A stretch of DNA of 64,000 nt from JACVRW01 sp963734025 (GTDB lineage Bacteria; Actinomycetota; Thermoleophilia; Solirubrobacterales; Thermoleophilaceae): contig CAVTFR010000004.1 in the NCBI GenBank assembly GCA_963734025.1, positions 1 to 64,000 of the forward strand, given 5' to 3'. The notes below the pieces were generated by a model. The model saw only the letters and a program-made list of their open reading frames with translations, was not told the DNA's origin and did not search any database. A program made the translations under genes and the position numbers. This document shows positions 49,547 through 59,651 of the stretch, in pieces. Position 1 is the stretch's first letter. Every line of letters begins with the position of its first letter.

Positions 49547-50270
49547 GACCGCCGTCGATCGTCACGGTCTGCGCGGTGACGTAGGTGTTCTCCGGGCCGG
49601 CCAGCCACAGGATGCACTCGGCGACCTCCTCGGCGGTGGCGCTACGGCGTATCGGCAGGCGGCCCTCCTCGACATAGGCGCGCCGGTGGGGGTCCGTGTC
49701 GAGCACGTCCTTCATGTCGTTGCCCAGCGCCATGCGCGTGACCACGAAGCCCGGCGCCACGGCATTGACGAGCACACCGTCAGCCGCGAGCTCTATGCCG
49801 AGCGTCCGCGTGGCGCCCTCCAGTCCTGCCTTCGACGCGTCGTAGGCGAGCGCCTCGCGGGCCGAGTGCTGAGCGTGGACGGACGTCACGTTGACGATCC
49901 GGCCGTAGCCGCGCTCCCGCATCCCGCCGGCGGCCGCGGCGGCCAGCAGGATCGGAGCCTCGAGGTTGACCGCGAGCGTTCGCCCGAGCGCAGCAACGGA
50001 CAGATCCTCGACGAGCGCCGGCTCCCAGATGCCGGCCACGTTGACCAAAGCGTCGAGCGGCCCGAGCTCCGCCTCGGCCCGCCGTACGAGCTCGTCCAAG
50101 CGGTCGAGATCGGCAAGGTCGGCCTCGATCGCAAAGCCGCCCGGCGGCGCATCGGCCGGCTCACGATCGACGGCGCAAACCCGGGCGCCGGCGGCGGTCA
50201 GCCGTGCGGCCGTGGCGCGGCCGATGCCGTTGGCGGCACCGGTGACGAGCACGCCGCGACCCTCGCGCAT
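49530..50270 (-). CDS. SDR-family oxidoreductase
   Basis: A 246-aa classical short-chain dehydrogenase. The cofactor motif is GVLVTGAANGIGRA (about 6-19) and DALVNVAGIW carries the NAG-type motif. The catalytic set is NVTSVHAQH (Ser), then YDASKAG (Tyr and Lys), and the ending is TVTIDGGLTSTF. The ATG at 50270 overlaps the stop of the frameshifted hydrolase gene (TGATG). It is the last gene of the six-gene minus-strand operon. It probably oxidises a sugar hydroxyl or reduces a keto-deoxy acid. Confidence 0.94.
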   Translation of the reverse strand: MREGRGVLVTGAANGIGRATAARLTAAGARVCAVDREPADAPPGGFAIEADLADLDRLDELVRRAEAELGPLDALVNVAGIWEPALVEDLSVAALGRTLAVNLEAPILLAAAAAGGMRERGYGRIVNVTSVHAQHSAREALAYDASKAGLEGATRTLGIELAADGVLVNAVAPGFVVTRMALGNDMKDVLDTDPHRRAYVEEGRLPIRRSATAEEVAECILWLAGPENTYVTAQTVTIDGGLTSTF

Positions 50271-51350
50271 CAACGGAATCCTGCCCGGTCTAGTGCCGCC
50301 GCGGCGAGCAGCAGCGGGCCCTGGCCCCACGGGACCACGGCGCCCCGCGGGACGTGGTGGTAGTGGGAGGACACGGTGCAGGCCCATACGTTGGCCGACA
50401 CGCCCGCCAGGACACCGTCCTCGCCGACCAGCGCGGCCGTATGCCGACCAGGCCCGCCGCGCCAGGTCGAGCCGAGCGTTCCCGAGCACACCCGAGGCGA
50501 CCGCGGCGCCCACGCCCGCGGCCACGAAGGCCGCGGTGGAGCTCTCGTCGCCAGACTCGGGATCCCCGACCACCGCGTCCCAGCCGCCATCGGCGCGCTG
50601 GCTCCCCCGGAGCGCCAGCACGAGGCGCTCGAGCGCAACCACGAGCGACTCCCGCTCGACATGCTCGCGCGGCAGTGCCTCCAGCACGTCGACCAGGCCC
50701 AGGAGGGCCCAGCCCTGCCCGCGACCCCAGCCGAAGCCGTAGCGCTCGCCAGTTCGCTCGAGGAAGAAGTGCCAGAAGAGTCCCGAGCCGTCCTGAAGCA
50801 ACTCCGTAAGGGCCCGCGCCTGGCCGGCACCGGCGTCCACCAGCTCGGGGGAGTCCGCCAGCAGGCCCAGGCGGACCAGGAAGGGTGGGTCGAAGTGGAG
50901 CGTGTCGACGAAGGCGCCCGGTCCAGGGTCCTCGAGCAGGTCACGCTCGCGCGCGCCGAGACCCTCGCCGCCAAACGGCTCGCGCAGCGGCGCGCGCTCG
51001 AACGGCAGGGCCACGCCGCGCAGGGTCCGGCGTGCGGTCAGATACCCCGCGGCGTCCAGCCCCGCCTCGAGCAGCAACTCGTCCCCGTGGCGGGCGGCCA
51101 GCTCGCACAGCACCTTGCCGGGCAACGTGTTGTCGAGCTCGGTGAAGGGACGCCGCCGCGCCGCCCAGCCGCGCAGCACGCCGTGCACCCAAGCCTCGTA
51201 GCGCGGCTCCCCGAGCAGGTCCCCGGCTCGAAGGAGGCCCTCGAGGCCGGTCGACTCGCCGTAGTGCCAGACCCGGAAGGGATAGTCGATCAGCAGCTCG
51301 GCGGCCGCGCGCAACCGCTCGCGCGGGACCGTGACCGCCACCGGGCTCAC
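50270..51350 (-). pseudogene. GH88/GH105-like unsaturated-uronyl hydrolase, frameshifted
   Basis: An alpha/alpha-barrel glycoside hydrolase resembling unsaturated rhamnogalacturonyl/glucuronyl hydrolases (RVWHYGESTGLEGLLRAGDL, DTLHFDPPFLVRLGLLADSP, YGFGWGRGQGWALLGLVDVL, DESSTAAFVAAGVGAAVASG). The GTG at 51350 overlaps the upstream stop. Near 50440 one extra base shifts the frame, and the true ending (ALVGEDGVLAGVSANVWACT, HVPRGAVVPWGQGPLLLAAA) is in another frame, closing at 50270. A single-base change would restore about 360 aa, so the loss is recent or a sequencing error. Confidence 0.85.
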
Positions 51351-52630
51351 CACGATGCGGGCCCCGCACTTCGCCAGCGCCCGTCGCGACCCACCCCCGA
51401 GCGGAGCCGCTCGGCCTCGGAGAGGTAGGCGTCGCTCAGCTCGAAGCCGTGCCCGGGACCGGCCGCGGGACGCGCGGCGCCGGCCGCGAGCGTCGGCACG
51501 GCTGTGCCGATCTCCGGGTATATGTCTCGCGCGTACGCGCGCACGCACTCCTGAATCACCGCGTTGGGCAGGTGCACGGCGGTGTGGACGGCGGCGGCCC
51601 AGCACACCGGCCCCGCGCAGTCATGAAGGATCACTCCGAGCCCGCGCGCCTCCGCATACGCCGCGATGCGCACGGCCTCGGTGATGCCACCCACCCAGCC
51701 GAGATCCATCCGCACGAGCGACACTCCGCCGCGCTCGATCATCTCGACGTAGCTTGGAAGCCCGCAGCGGTAGTCGTAGCCGGCGAGCGGCATCGTCAGC
51801 GCCTCGCTCAGCAGCCCGAGCGAGTCGAGCGCCGAGATACGCAGCGGATCCTCGAGCCACATCAGGTCGAAGCGCGAGAGGGCACGCGCTATCTGGAGCG
51901 CCGGCGCGAGCGTCCACATGCTCGCGAGGTCGACCGCCAGGTCGAGCCGGTCGCCCACCGCTTCACGCACGGCCTCGAAGGGCGCGAGGTTCTCGGCGAG
52001 CTGCGACGGGCTGATCGAGAGCCCGCCCGTGGCGTCAGCCAGCCGGACGAACGGGAACAGCTTGAGCGCCGTGAAGCCCTCGTCGACGAGCTCAAGGGCG
52101 AGCTCGCCGGGGCGCTCGAGCGATGCCGTCCAGTCGCGGAAGGCGCTCTGCCGTGAGCCACCCAGGCCCCAGTCGTCCGCGCCCGCCCGCTCGTGGGGCT
52201 GCGCGTCGCGCGGCGGCAGGTGGTCGGGATCGACGGCCGTCACGTAGACGCGAATCGCATCGCGCACGCGGCCTCCGAGGGCCTCGTGCAGCGGCAGCCC
52301 GAGGGCCCGCGCGCGCAGGTCCCACGAGGCCAGGTCCAGAGCGGAGCAGGCGCTCGAGTCCACCGAGATGCTGCCGCTGTGCGGGCGCCGTCCGTCGGCG
52401 AACGCTCCGATCCGCTGCCACAGCTCGCCCAGGTTGCCGGCCGGTGCGCCGGCCAGCCGCGGAGCGAGCTCGGTATGCACGTAAGCCTCGACCGCGGCGG
52501 CCTGATGGAAGGTCTCGCCGAGGCCGGAGAGGCCGTCCTCGCCGTGGAGCAGCACGTGGGTGAGGTGCGGGAAGCTCGGGTGGCGAACCGTCTCGACCGA
52601 CTCGATGCGACCGAAGGGCTCCTCGCTCAT
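51347..52630 (-). CDS. Enolase-superfamily sugar-acid dehydratase-like enzyme
   Basis: A 427-aa enolase-superfamily enzyme, longer than usual because of a loop at about 133-165 (PPRDAQPHERAGADDWGLGG). Motifs are TALKLFPFVR (base lysine; the second lysine of K-x-K is absent, as in galactonate/mannonate-dehydratase-like groups), AVDLASMW (Asp), WLEDPLR (Glu), AGYDYRCG (Asp in place of the third acid) and LHDCAGPV (His). Dehydration of an aldonate or uronate-derived acid is likely. It overlaps the hydrolase gene by 4 bases. Confidence 0.88.
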   Translation of the reverse strand: MSEEPFGRIESVETVRHPSFPHLTHVLLHGEDGLSGLGETFHQAAAVEAYVHTELAPRLAGAPAGNLGELWQRIGAFADGRRPHSGSISVDSSACSALDLASWDLRARALGLPLHEALGGRVRDAIRVYVTAVDPDHLPPRDAQPHERAGADDWGLGGSRQSAFRDWTASLERPGELALELVDEGFTALKLFPFVRLADATGGLSISPSQLAENLAPFEAVREAVGDRLDLAVDLASMWTLAPALQIARALSRFDLMWLEDPLRISALDSLGLLSEALTMPLAGYDYRCGLPSYVEMIERGGVSLVRMDLGWVGGITEAVRIAAYAEARGLGVILHDCAGPVCWAAAVHTAVHLPNAVIQECVRAYARDIYPEIGTAVPTLAAGAARPAAGPGHGFELSDAYLSEAERLRSGVGRDGRWRSAGPASW

Positions 52631-52631
52631 C

Positions 52632-53540
52632 TCAGACCGGGCGCACGCTCATCGTCCAGGACAGCGTCTCACCGCGGGCGAGCCGGTGCGCCTGGCCCGC
52701 CTCGAGAGCCGCGGCGAGTCCCAGCAGGTGCGCGACCGAGCAGGGCTCGAGGCAGAGCAGCTCGGTCGCGTTGCGCCATACCCCTGCAGATCCGCGCGCT
52801 TCGTGCCACACGATCAGGTGCGGCAGCGCCTCGGCGGACCAGGTGACCTCGACTCCCTGGTCGCGCCCGGTGTTGCGGACGAGCGCCCGGCCGGCGCGGA
52901 CGTCGCGCACGACGTAGACACGCGCCCTCACCTCGGCGAGCTCCCAGTGGTCGCCTCGCTCTGTCCCGCCGTCAACGAGCCCGATCGCGGGCCACTCCGG
53001 CGCGTCGGCCGGAGGATGGAGCGGCCCCAGCTCGTCGTCGAGCTCGGACGCCCGGCCCGCCGGAAGCTCGAGCTCGACGCCCGGCTCGATCAGCTCGAGC
53101 CCCAGGGCCAGGTGCTCGAGCGCGAGAAGCGGGGCACCGTCGGCGAGCGCGGTGACCACACTCGTGACGGTGAGCGCACCGCCCGCTGCCTCGACGCTCC
53201 GCTCCGCCCGGAGCCCGTGCCCCTCCCAGCGCGCGAGGCAGCGGGCCCGATGGGCCTCGATCAGCGTCCACGGGTCGTTGGAGGCCCGGCCGTGAAAGCC
53301 GTGATAGTCGCCGTCAACGGTGCAGGCGCTGCCGGCGTTGGGCAGGCAGCCCTGCCAGCCGCCCCTCCACGCCGCCGTCCACGGCCCCTCGTCAAGGTCT
53401 CCGGGCGCCGGGAGCTCGGCCCCGAAGGGCGGGCGGCCGACCAGCTGCCGGCCAGTGCGCACGTCGACCAGGTCGAGCACCTCGGCCCCGTGACCCGGAT
53501 CGACGCGCGCGAGAATCTCGTCTGACTGCAGGACGAGCAC
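52632..53540 (-). CDS. DUF4432 aldose-1-epimerase-like protein
   Basis: A 302-aa galactose-mutarotase-fold protein (DUF4432-like). Typical features are GHGAEVLDLVDVRTGRQL, a central GGWQGCLPNAGSAC and DYHGFHGRASNDPW. The C-terminal half has EALPHLIVWHEARGSAG with LCLEPCS, the usual general-base region. It probably interconverts anomers of a sugar released by the neighbouring hydrolase. The start is GTG 53540, two bases after the ABC ATPase stop; the longer open frame lies inside that gene. Confidence 0.85.
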   Translation of the reverse strand: MLVLQSDEILARVDPGHGAEVLDLVDVRTGRQLVGRPPFGAELPAPGDLDEGPWTAAWRGGWQGCLPNAGSACTVDGDYHGFHGRASNDPWTLIEAHRARCLARWEGHGLRAERSVEAAGGALTVTSVVTALADGAPLLALEHLALGLELIEPGVELELPAGRASELDDELGPLHPPADAPEWPAIGLVDGGTERGDHWELAEVRARVYVVRDVRAGRALVRNTGRDQGVEVTWSAEALPHLIVWHEARGSAGVWRNATELLCLEPCSVAHLLGLAAALEAGQAHRLARGETLSWTMSVRPV

Positions 53541-53542
53541 GG

Positions 53543-54732
<1,190 letters not shown>

Positions 54733-54733
<1 letters not shown>

Positions 54734-55695
54734 CAGCCTCCTGGTCGCAAGAGGATCTTGGCGGTTCCGTCGGGCGTGTCGGCGAGCCGGGAGAACGCGG
54801 CAAGCCCGTCCTCCAAGGGCATCACCTCGAGCCAGTCGGAGGCCAGGCGGTCCTCGGCCAAGAGCGCGAGCGCCTCGGCGAACTCGGCCCGCGTGTAGGC
54901 GAAGTGGCCGCGCAGGCGCAGGCTGCGCCGAACGAGCTCCGCCACCGGCATGCCGCCGTCGCCCTGGGCGAGTCCGACCACCACGACCTCTCCCCCGGTC
55001 CGCGTACCGGCGACTGCGGCGCGCCAGGTTTCCTCCGCGCCGACCGCGTCGATCGAGACGTCGGCGCCGGTGCCGGCGGCTTCGGAGCCGTCCGCGAGCA
55101 CACGCGCCGCGCCAAGGAGCGTCGCCCACTCGCGGCGCGCCGGCACCGGCTCGACCGCCACGACCTCGGCGCCGCGCTGCGCGGCCAGATGCACGCTCAG
55201 GAGGCCGATCGGACCGCACCCCAGGACCAGCACGCGCGCGCCCGGCCCCACGCCGGCCGGCGCCAGCACCGACACGCACACGGCCAGCGGCTCTACCAGG
55301 GCGGCAAGCGGGTCGCTCAGGCCGTCCGGCACCTCGAGGAGCGACTCACGCGGCACCGCAACGCGATCGGCGAACACACCGGGGCGGTGCAGGCCGAGCA
55401 GCTGCCGCTCCGGGCACAGGTTCTCCCGACCTTGCCGGCATTCCTCACACACTCCGCACACGATCAGCGGGAAGACCGAGAAGCGCCCGGGCAGCTCATG
55501 CACCGTGCCGACCACCTCGTGTCCGAGGACGAGCGGTGGGCGCCGCGGCCCGTGGTGGCCCTTGAATGGATGCAGGTCGGATCCGCAGATGCCGGCGAGC
55601 CCGACGTCGAGGACCACCTCGTCGGCGCGCGGCTCCGGATCGGCCAGCTCCTCCACCGCCAGATTGCGGCCTCCGTGCCAAACGAGCGCTCTCAT
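54733..55695 (-). CDS. Zinc-binding alcohol/polyol dehydrogenase
   Basis: A 320-aa medium-chain dehydrogenase of the sorbitol/threonine dehydrogenase type. Catalytic zinc is bound by AGICGSDLHPFKGHHG (Cys, His) and LGHEVVG (His, Glu). Structural zinc cysteines lie in CGVCEECRQGRENLC, and the cofactor motif is VLGCGPIGLLSVHLA. The ATG at 55695 has GAGG upstream, and the frame upstream of it is the operator region. It is first in the minus-strand operon and probably oxidises a secondary alcohol of the imported sugar. Confidence 0.94.
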
Positions 55696-55745
55696 GGTCA
55701 CCTCGGGATTGACGTGGCCGTGACGGGTGTGCGAGCATAGCACCG

Positions 55746-55780
55746 GTCCGATTGTCGAATCTGGGTTCCGATAATCGGAA
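55746..55780. promoter_or_regulatory. Two tandem operator-like repeats in the divergent promoter
   Basis: The right site, TTCCGATAATCGGAA (55766-55780), is a perfect 7+1+7 palindrome. The left site (55746-55760) matches it at 10 of 15 bases (core CCGATTGTCGAA). Starts are 20 bases apart, about two helical turns. They lie between the minus-strand dehydrogenase operon and the plus-strand ABC operon, which encodes an IclR regulator, the likely binder. Confidence 0.72.
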
Positions 55781-55808
55781 TGACCCACAGGTCACTGGAG
55801 GAGTGAGA

Positions 55809-57146
55809 ATGCGTCAGCTGCGGATCGTCGCCGCCCTGCTCGTCACCGTGCTCGCCCTGTTCGTCGCCGCCTGCGGAGACGACGACGACTCCGACTCCGG
55901 CTCGTCAGGCTCATCCGGCGAGACCGCCAAGGCCAAGCCCGGAACACTCGACCTCTGGGTCGGCGGCAACTTTGCAGGCGCGACGCCCGGCACCCCCTAC
56001 CGGGAGTGGCTCGACTCGCAGATCTCGCGCTTCAAGGCAGAGAACAAGGGCTCGGACGTGAAGATCACCCTGCTCTCGACCGACAACGAGCAGGTCGCGG
56101 CCAAGCTCCAGGCGGCGTTCCAGGCGAAGCGCGCGCCGGACATGATGCTGTTCTACTCCGGCGGCTACACGACGCCGTACGAGAACCAGCTCCTCGCGCT
56201 CAACCCGTACTTCGACAAGACGCCCGGGTTCTTCGACTCCCTGTCCGGCATGGACCTCTCGTGCCAGGACCTCGACTGCGACGGCGGCAAGAACACGATC
56301 ATCGCCGTGCCGCAGGACTTCGGCACCTACGGCCTCTTCTACAACAAGGCGATGTTCAAGAAGGCCGGCGTTCAGGCACCGATCGAGGACTGGGACGGTC
56401 TGCTCGAGGCCTGCGACAAGCTGAAGGCCAGCGGCGTCACCCCCATCACGTTCGGCGACCGTGACGGCTACTCGACCGACAACTGGGTCACGCTGATGTA
56501 TGGCTCGTACTTCGACGACGGCGACGTCGCCCGCGTCAACGACGGTGAGCTCCCCTACGCCGACCCGAAGCTCGTGCAGCCGCTCGACCAACTCGTCCAG
56601 CTGCGCGAGCAGGGCTGCCTCAACAAGGACGCCTCCACGCGCGAGAACTTCGACGCCAACTCCGACTTCACGTCAGGGAAGAGCGCGATGGTCCTGATGT
56701 ACCCCGCCGTGATCCCGGACTTCAAGAAGAAGCTCGGGAAGGACCTCGGCGTCATGCCGATCCCGACCTCGAGCGACGGCCCCCTGGCCGGGCGCTCGGT
56801 CGGCAACGCGTTCTACAACTACGTGATCACGAAGCAGTCGGACAATCCCGGGCTCGCCTGGGAGTTCATCAAGGTCGCGAGCGACAAGACCGCGGCCGGC
56901 GAGCTGCTCACGACCCTCGGCACCCCGCCGGCGCTGAAGGGCGTCGACGAGAGCCTGGTGGAGGATGAGTTCGTGCAGTTCTTCGTCGACGCCTCCCAGG
57001 ACCCGGCGATGCCGGTCCTCGACAGCGTGATCCCGGTCCCCGTGGCGCTCACGTACTACAAGGAGCTCCAGCAGGCGCTGTCCGGCAAGAAGACGCCGGA
57101 GGAGGCGATGGCCTCGATGGACGAGCAGCTGCCCACGCTCGAGTAG
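55809..57146 (+). CDS. Sugar ABC transporter substrate-binding lipoprotein
   Basis: A 445-aa extracellular solute-binding protein (family 1, MalE/UgpB type), anchored as a lipoprotein. The signal MRQLRIVAALLVTVLALFVA ends in lipobox VAAC (Cys22), followed by an acidic linker. The mature domain shows LDLWVGGNFAGATPGTPYRE, FGTYGLFYNKAMFKKAGV and a two-lobe layout. It captures an oligosaccharide or sugar acid for the permeases behind it. The ATG at 55809 has GGAGGAG upstream. Confidence 0.95.
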   Translation: MRQLRIVAALLVTVLALFVAACGDDDDSDSGSSGSSGETAKAKPGTLDLWVGGNFAGATPGTPYREWLDSQISRFKAENKGSDVKITLLSTDNEQVAAKLQAAFQAKRAPDMMLFYSGGYTTPYENQLLALNPYFDKTPGFFDSLSGMDLSCQDLDCDGGKNTIIAVPQDFGTYGLFYNKAMFKKAGVQAPIEDWDGLLEACDKLKASGVTPITFGDRDGYSTDNWVTLMYGSYFDDGDVARVNDGELPYADPKLVQPLDQLVQLREQGCLNKDASTRENFDANSDFTSGKSAMVLMYPAVIPDFKKKLGKDLGVMPIPTSSDGPLAGRSVGNAFYNYVITKQSDNPGLAWEFIKVASDKTAAGELLTTLGTPPALKGVDESLVEDEFVQFFVDASQDPAMPVLDSVIPVPVALTYYKELQQALSGKKTPEEAMASMDEQLPTLE

Positions 57147-57156
57147 TCGCGGCGCC

Positions 57157-58023
57157 GTGGCCAACCGCGACCGGCTGTGGGGCGTCGTCTACGTCCTCCC
57201 GGCGTTGGCCCTCGTCCTCGCCTTCATCGCCTACCCGCTGGCCAGCGTCATCTACCACGCCTTCACGGAGTGGGACGGCATCAACCCGCCCGAGTGGGTC
57301 GGCGTCGACAACTTCACGGAGCTCGTCGACGATCCGGTCTTCCGGACCTCGCTCCGCAACAACGCGCTGTTTGCGCTCTCGGTGCCGATCCAGGTGACCG
57401 TTCCGCTGGTGCTGGCCTGGCTCATCCACGAGCGGATCCCCGGCTGGCGCTTCTTTCGCTCGACCTTCTTCCTGCCCGCGGTGATCTCAACCGTCGTCGT
57501 CGGCCTCGTTGCACAGGTGGTGTTCCGGCTGAACGGCCCGCTCAACTCGCTGCTCGGCTCGGTCGGCCTGTCCTCCTTGGAGCAGGACTGGCTCGGCAAA
57601 GCCGAGACCTCGATCCCGGCGGTCCTGCTCGTGCTCGTCTGGGCCAACTTCGGCTACAACACGCTCATCTACCTGGCGGGCATGAGCGCGCTCGACCCGT
57701 CGCTAAGCGAGGCCGCGCGAATGGACGGGGCGCGCCCCACTCGCGTGCTCTTCTCGGTCGTCGCCCCCAACCTCAAGCGGGTGATGGAGCTGGTGCTGGT
57801 GACGAGCACGGTCACGGCGTTCGCCTTCATGTTCGCGTACATCTACGTGATCACGAACGGCGCCCCGGGCTTCGACACCTACGTGACGGAGTTCATGATC
57901 TACAAGGAGGCGTTCGCGCTCGGGAACAGCGGCTACGCCTGCGCGATCGGCGTCGTGCTGACCCTCATCGCCGCGTCGATCGGCGCCGTGCAGATCCGGA
58001 TCCTCACCCGGAGCGGGGCGTGA
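57157..58023 (+). CDS. Sugar ABC transporter permease (MalF/UgpA type)
   Basis: A 288-aa CUT1 permease with six membrane helices. The EAA loop that docks the ATPase is YLAGMSALDPSLSEAARMDGARPTRVLF in two parts: the invariant EAARMDGA lies at about residues 187-194. The N-terminal helix is VLPALALVLAFIAYPLASVI. The start is GTG 57157, ten bases after the lipoprotein gene. It overlaps the next permease by 4 bases and forms the heterodimeric channel with it. Confidence 0.94.
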   Translation: MANRDRLWGVVYVLPALALVLAFIAYPLASVIYHAFTEWDGINPPEWVGVDNFTELVDDPVFRTSLRNNALFALSVPIQVTVPLVLAWLIHERIPGWRFFRSTFFLPAVISTVVVGLVAQVVFRLNGPLNSLLGSVGLSSLEQDWLGKAETSIPAVLLVLVWANFGYNTLIYLAGMSALDPSLSEAARMDGARPTRVLFSVVAPNLKRVMELVLVTSTVTAFAFMFAYIYVITNGAPGFDTYVTEFMIYKEAFALGNSGYACAIGVVLTLIAASIGAVQIRILTRSGA

Positions 58024-58847
58024 CCCGGCGCGAGGGCTGGAGGCGCGCGCCGGTGGTGGCCGGCATGGCGCTCATCTCCGCCTCGGCGCTGTTCCCGCTG
58101 TACTTCATGGCCTCGAACGCATTCCGGACCAACGCCGACTACGACGAATCGAAGGTCGGGCTGCCCACGGTCTTCTCGTTCGACACCCTGCAACGGGCCT
58201 GGGAGGGCGCGAGCATCCCGACCTACATGCGCAACTCGCTGATCGTGGTGGCGGGCACCGTGCTGCTGTCGATCGTGGTCGCCTCGATGGCGGGCTACTC
58301 GTTCTCGAAGCTGCGCTGGCGGCCCCGCTCGGCCGTCTACCTGTTCGTGCTCGCGTGGATCGCAGTCCCGCCGCTGATCCTGCTCGTTCCGCTCTACGTG
58401 GAGATGGTCGACCTCGGGCTGTTCGACACCCCGTGGTCGGTGATCCTCATCTACAGCGCGGTGAACCTGCCCTTCAACACCTATCTGATGACCGCGTACT
58501 TCCGCGGCGTGCCGGACGAGCTCGTCGATGCCGCGCGGCTGGACGGCGCGAGCGCGCACGGCGTCTTCGTGCGGGTGATGCTGCCGCTCGCGCGCCCCGC
58601 GCTGGCGACGCTCGTGATCTTCAACTTCCTCTGGGCGTGGAACGAGTTCATCTTCGCGCTCCTGCTGCTCCCCAGCGAGAGCACGAAGACGCTCACGGTC
58701 GGGGTGCTTCAGCTCCAGGGTCGCTTCAACCTCGACCCAACCGCGCTCATGGCCGGCCTGTTCATCTCGACGCTCCCGGTGATCGGCGTGTACCTGATCT
58801 TCCAGCGCCACCTCGTGCGGGCCGTCGCGGCCGGGATCGGGCGCTGA
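58020..58847 (+). CDS. Sugar ABC transporter permease (MalG/UgpE type)
   Basis: A 275-aa partner permease. Six membrane helices are evident, starting ALISASALFPLYFMASNAFR. The EAA loop carries ELVDAARLDGASAHGVFVRV, the ATPase-docking helix. The typical MalG ending is FQRHLVRAVAAGIGR. The start is GTG 58020, overlapping the first permease by 4 bases; the longer frame lies inside it. The IclR gene starts 4 bases after its stop. Confidence 0.94.
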   Translation: MTRREGWRRAPVVAGMALISASALFPLYFMASNAFRTNADYDESKVGLPTVFSFDTLQRAWEGASIPTYMRNSLIVVAGTVLLSIVVASMAGYSFSKLRWRPRSAVYLFVLAWIAVPPLILLVPLYVEMVDLGLFDTPWSVILIYSAVNLPFNTYLMTAYFRGVPDELVDAARLDGASAHGVFVRVMLPLARPALATLVIFNFLWAWNEFIFALLLLPSESTKTLTVGVLQLQGRFNLDPTALMAGLFISTLPVIGVYLIFQRHLVRAVAAGIGR

Positions 58848-58850
58848 GCG

Positions 58851-59651
58851 ATGGCCAAGGGGGACGGGACCGCGACGCTCACCGGGGCCGACCGCGTGCT
58901 GGCCACGCTCAAGCTGCTGGCCGGTCATTCGTCAGGCGTGTCGCTCGAGGCGCTCTCGCGTGAGATCGGCGCGCCGAAGTCGAGCACGCACCGGGCGCTC
59001 GCGGCGCTGCGTAGAGCCGGCTTCGCCGAGCAGGACGAGCGCGGGCGCTACCGCGTCGGCAGCGAGCTCGTCCGCATCGCCTTCGACTACCACGAGCGCC
59101 GGGACGAGGTGGACCTGGTGCGGCCCGTGCTGCAGACGCTCTCCGACTGGCTCTCGGAGACCGCCCACTACGCCCACCTCGAGGGCGGAGAGGTCGTCTA
59201 TCTGGCAAAGATCGAGCCCACAGGCCAGGCCATCACGATGAGCTCGCGAATCGGGGGGCGCAACCCGGCCCACGCGACCGGGGTCGGGAAGGCGATGCTC
59301 GCGCACGTGCTCGAGGACGACGATGCGGTGCGCGAGTTCGTGACGCGCTACGGACCGCTCGAGAAGCGCACGCGCAACACTCTGGTGTCCGCCCGCGCGC
59401 TCAGCGAGGATCTGCGCCGCACACGCGAACGTGGCTACGCGCTCGATCGGGAGGAGAGCGAGCTCGGGGTCAACTGCATCGCGTTCGCTCTCTTCATGGG
59501 CTCTGGCCGGCTGCCGTCAGGCGCGATCAGCGTCTCCGCGGTGGCGATGCGCACCGACGTGGCCCGTCTCGAAGCGGTGGCGGGGCGAATCCGCTCGGCC
59601 CTCGAGAAGGCGCTCGGTCCGGTGACCCGGCCTGCGATCGAGCAGCCGTGA
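58851..59651 (+). CDS. IclR-family transcriptional regulator
   Basis: A 266-aa regulator. The winged HTH covers about 10-75 (VSLEALSREIGAPKSSTHRA, then LAALRRAGFAEQDERGRYRV). The IclR effector domain follows, with HATGVGKAMLAHV as the conserved central helix and REESELGVNCIAFALFMGSG near the end. It is encoded within the ABC operon, so it is probably a local regulator binding the TTCCGATAATCGGAA-type sites between the divergent operons. It overlaps the SDR gene by 4 bases. Confidence 0.93.
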   Translation: MAKGDGTATLTGADRVLATLKLLAGHSSGVSLEALSREIGAPKSSTHRALAALRRAGFAEQDERGRYRVGSELVRIAFDYHERRDEVDLVRPVLQTLSDWLSETAHYAHLEGGEVVYLAKIEPTGQAITMSSRIGGRNPAHATGVGKAMLAHVLEDDDAVREFVTRYGPLEKRTRNTLVSARALSEDLRRTRERGYALDREESELGVNCIAFALFMGSGRLPSGAISVSAVAMRTDVARLEAVAGRIRSALEKALGPVTRPAIEQP

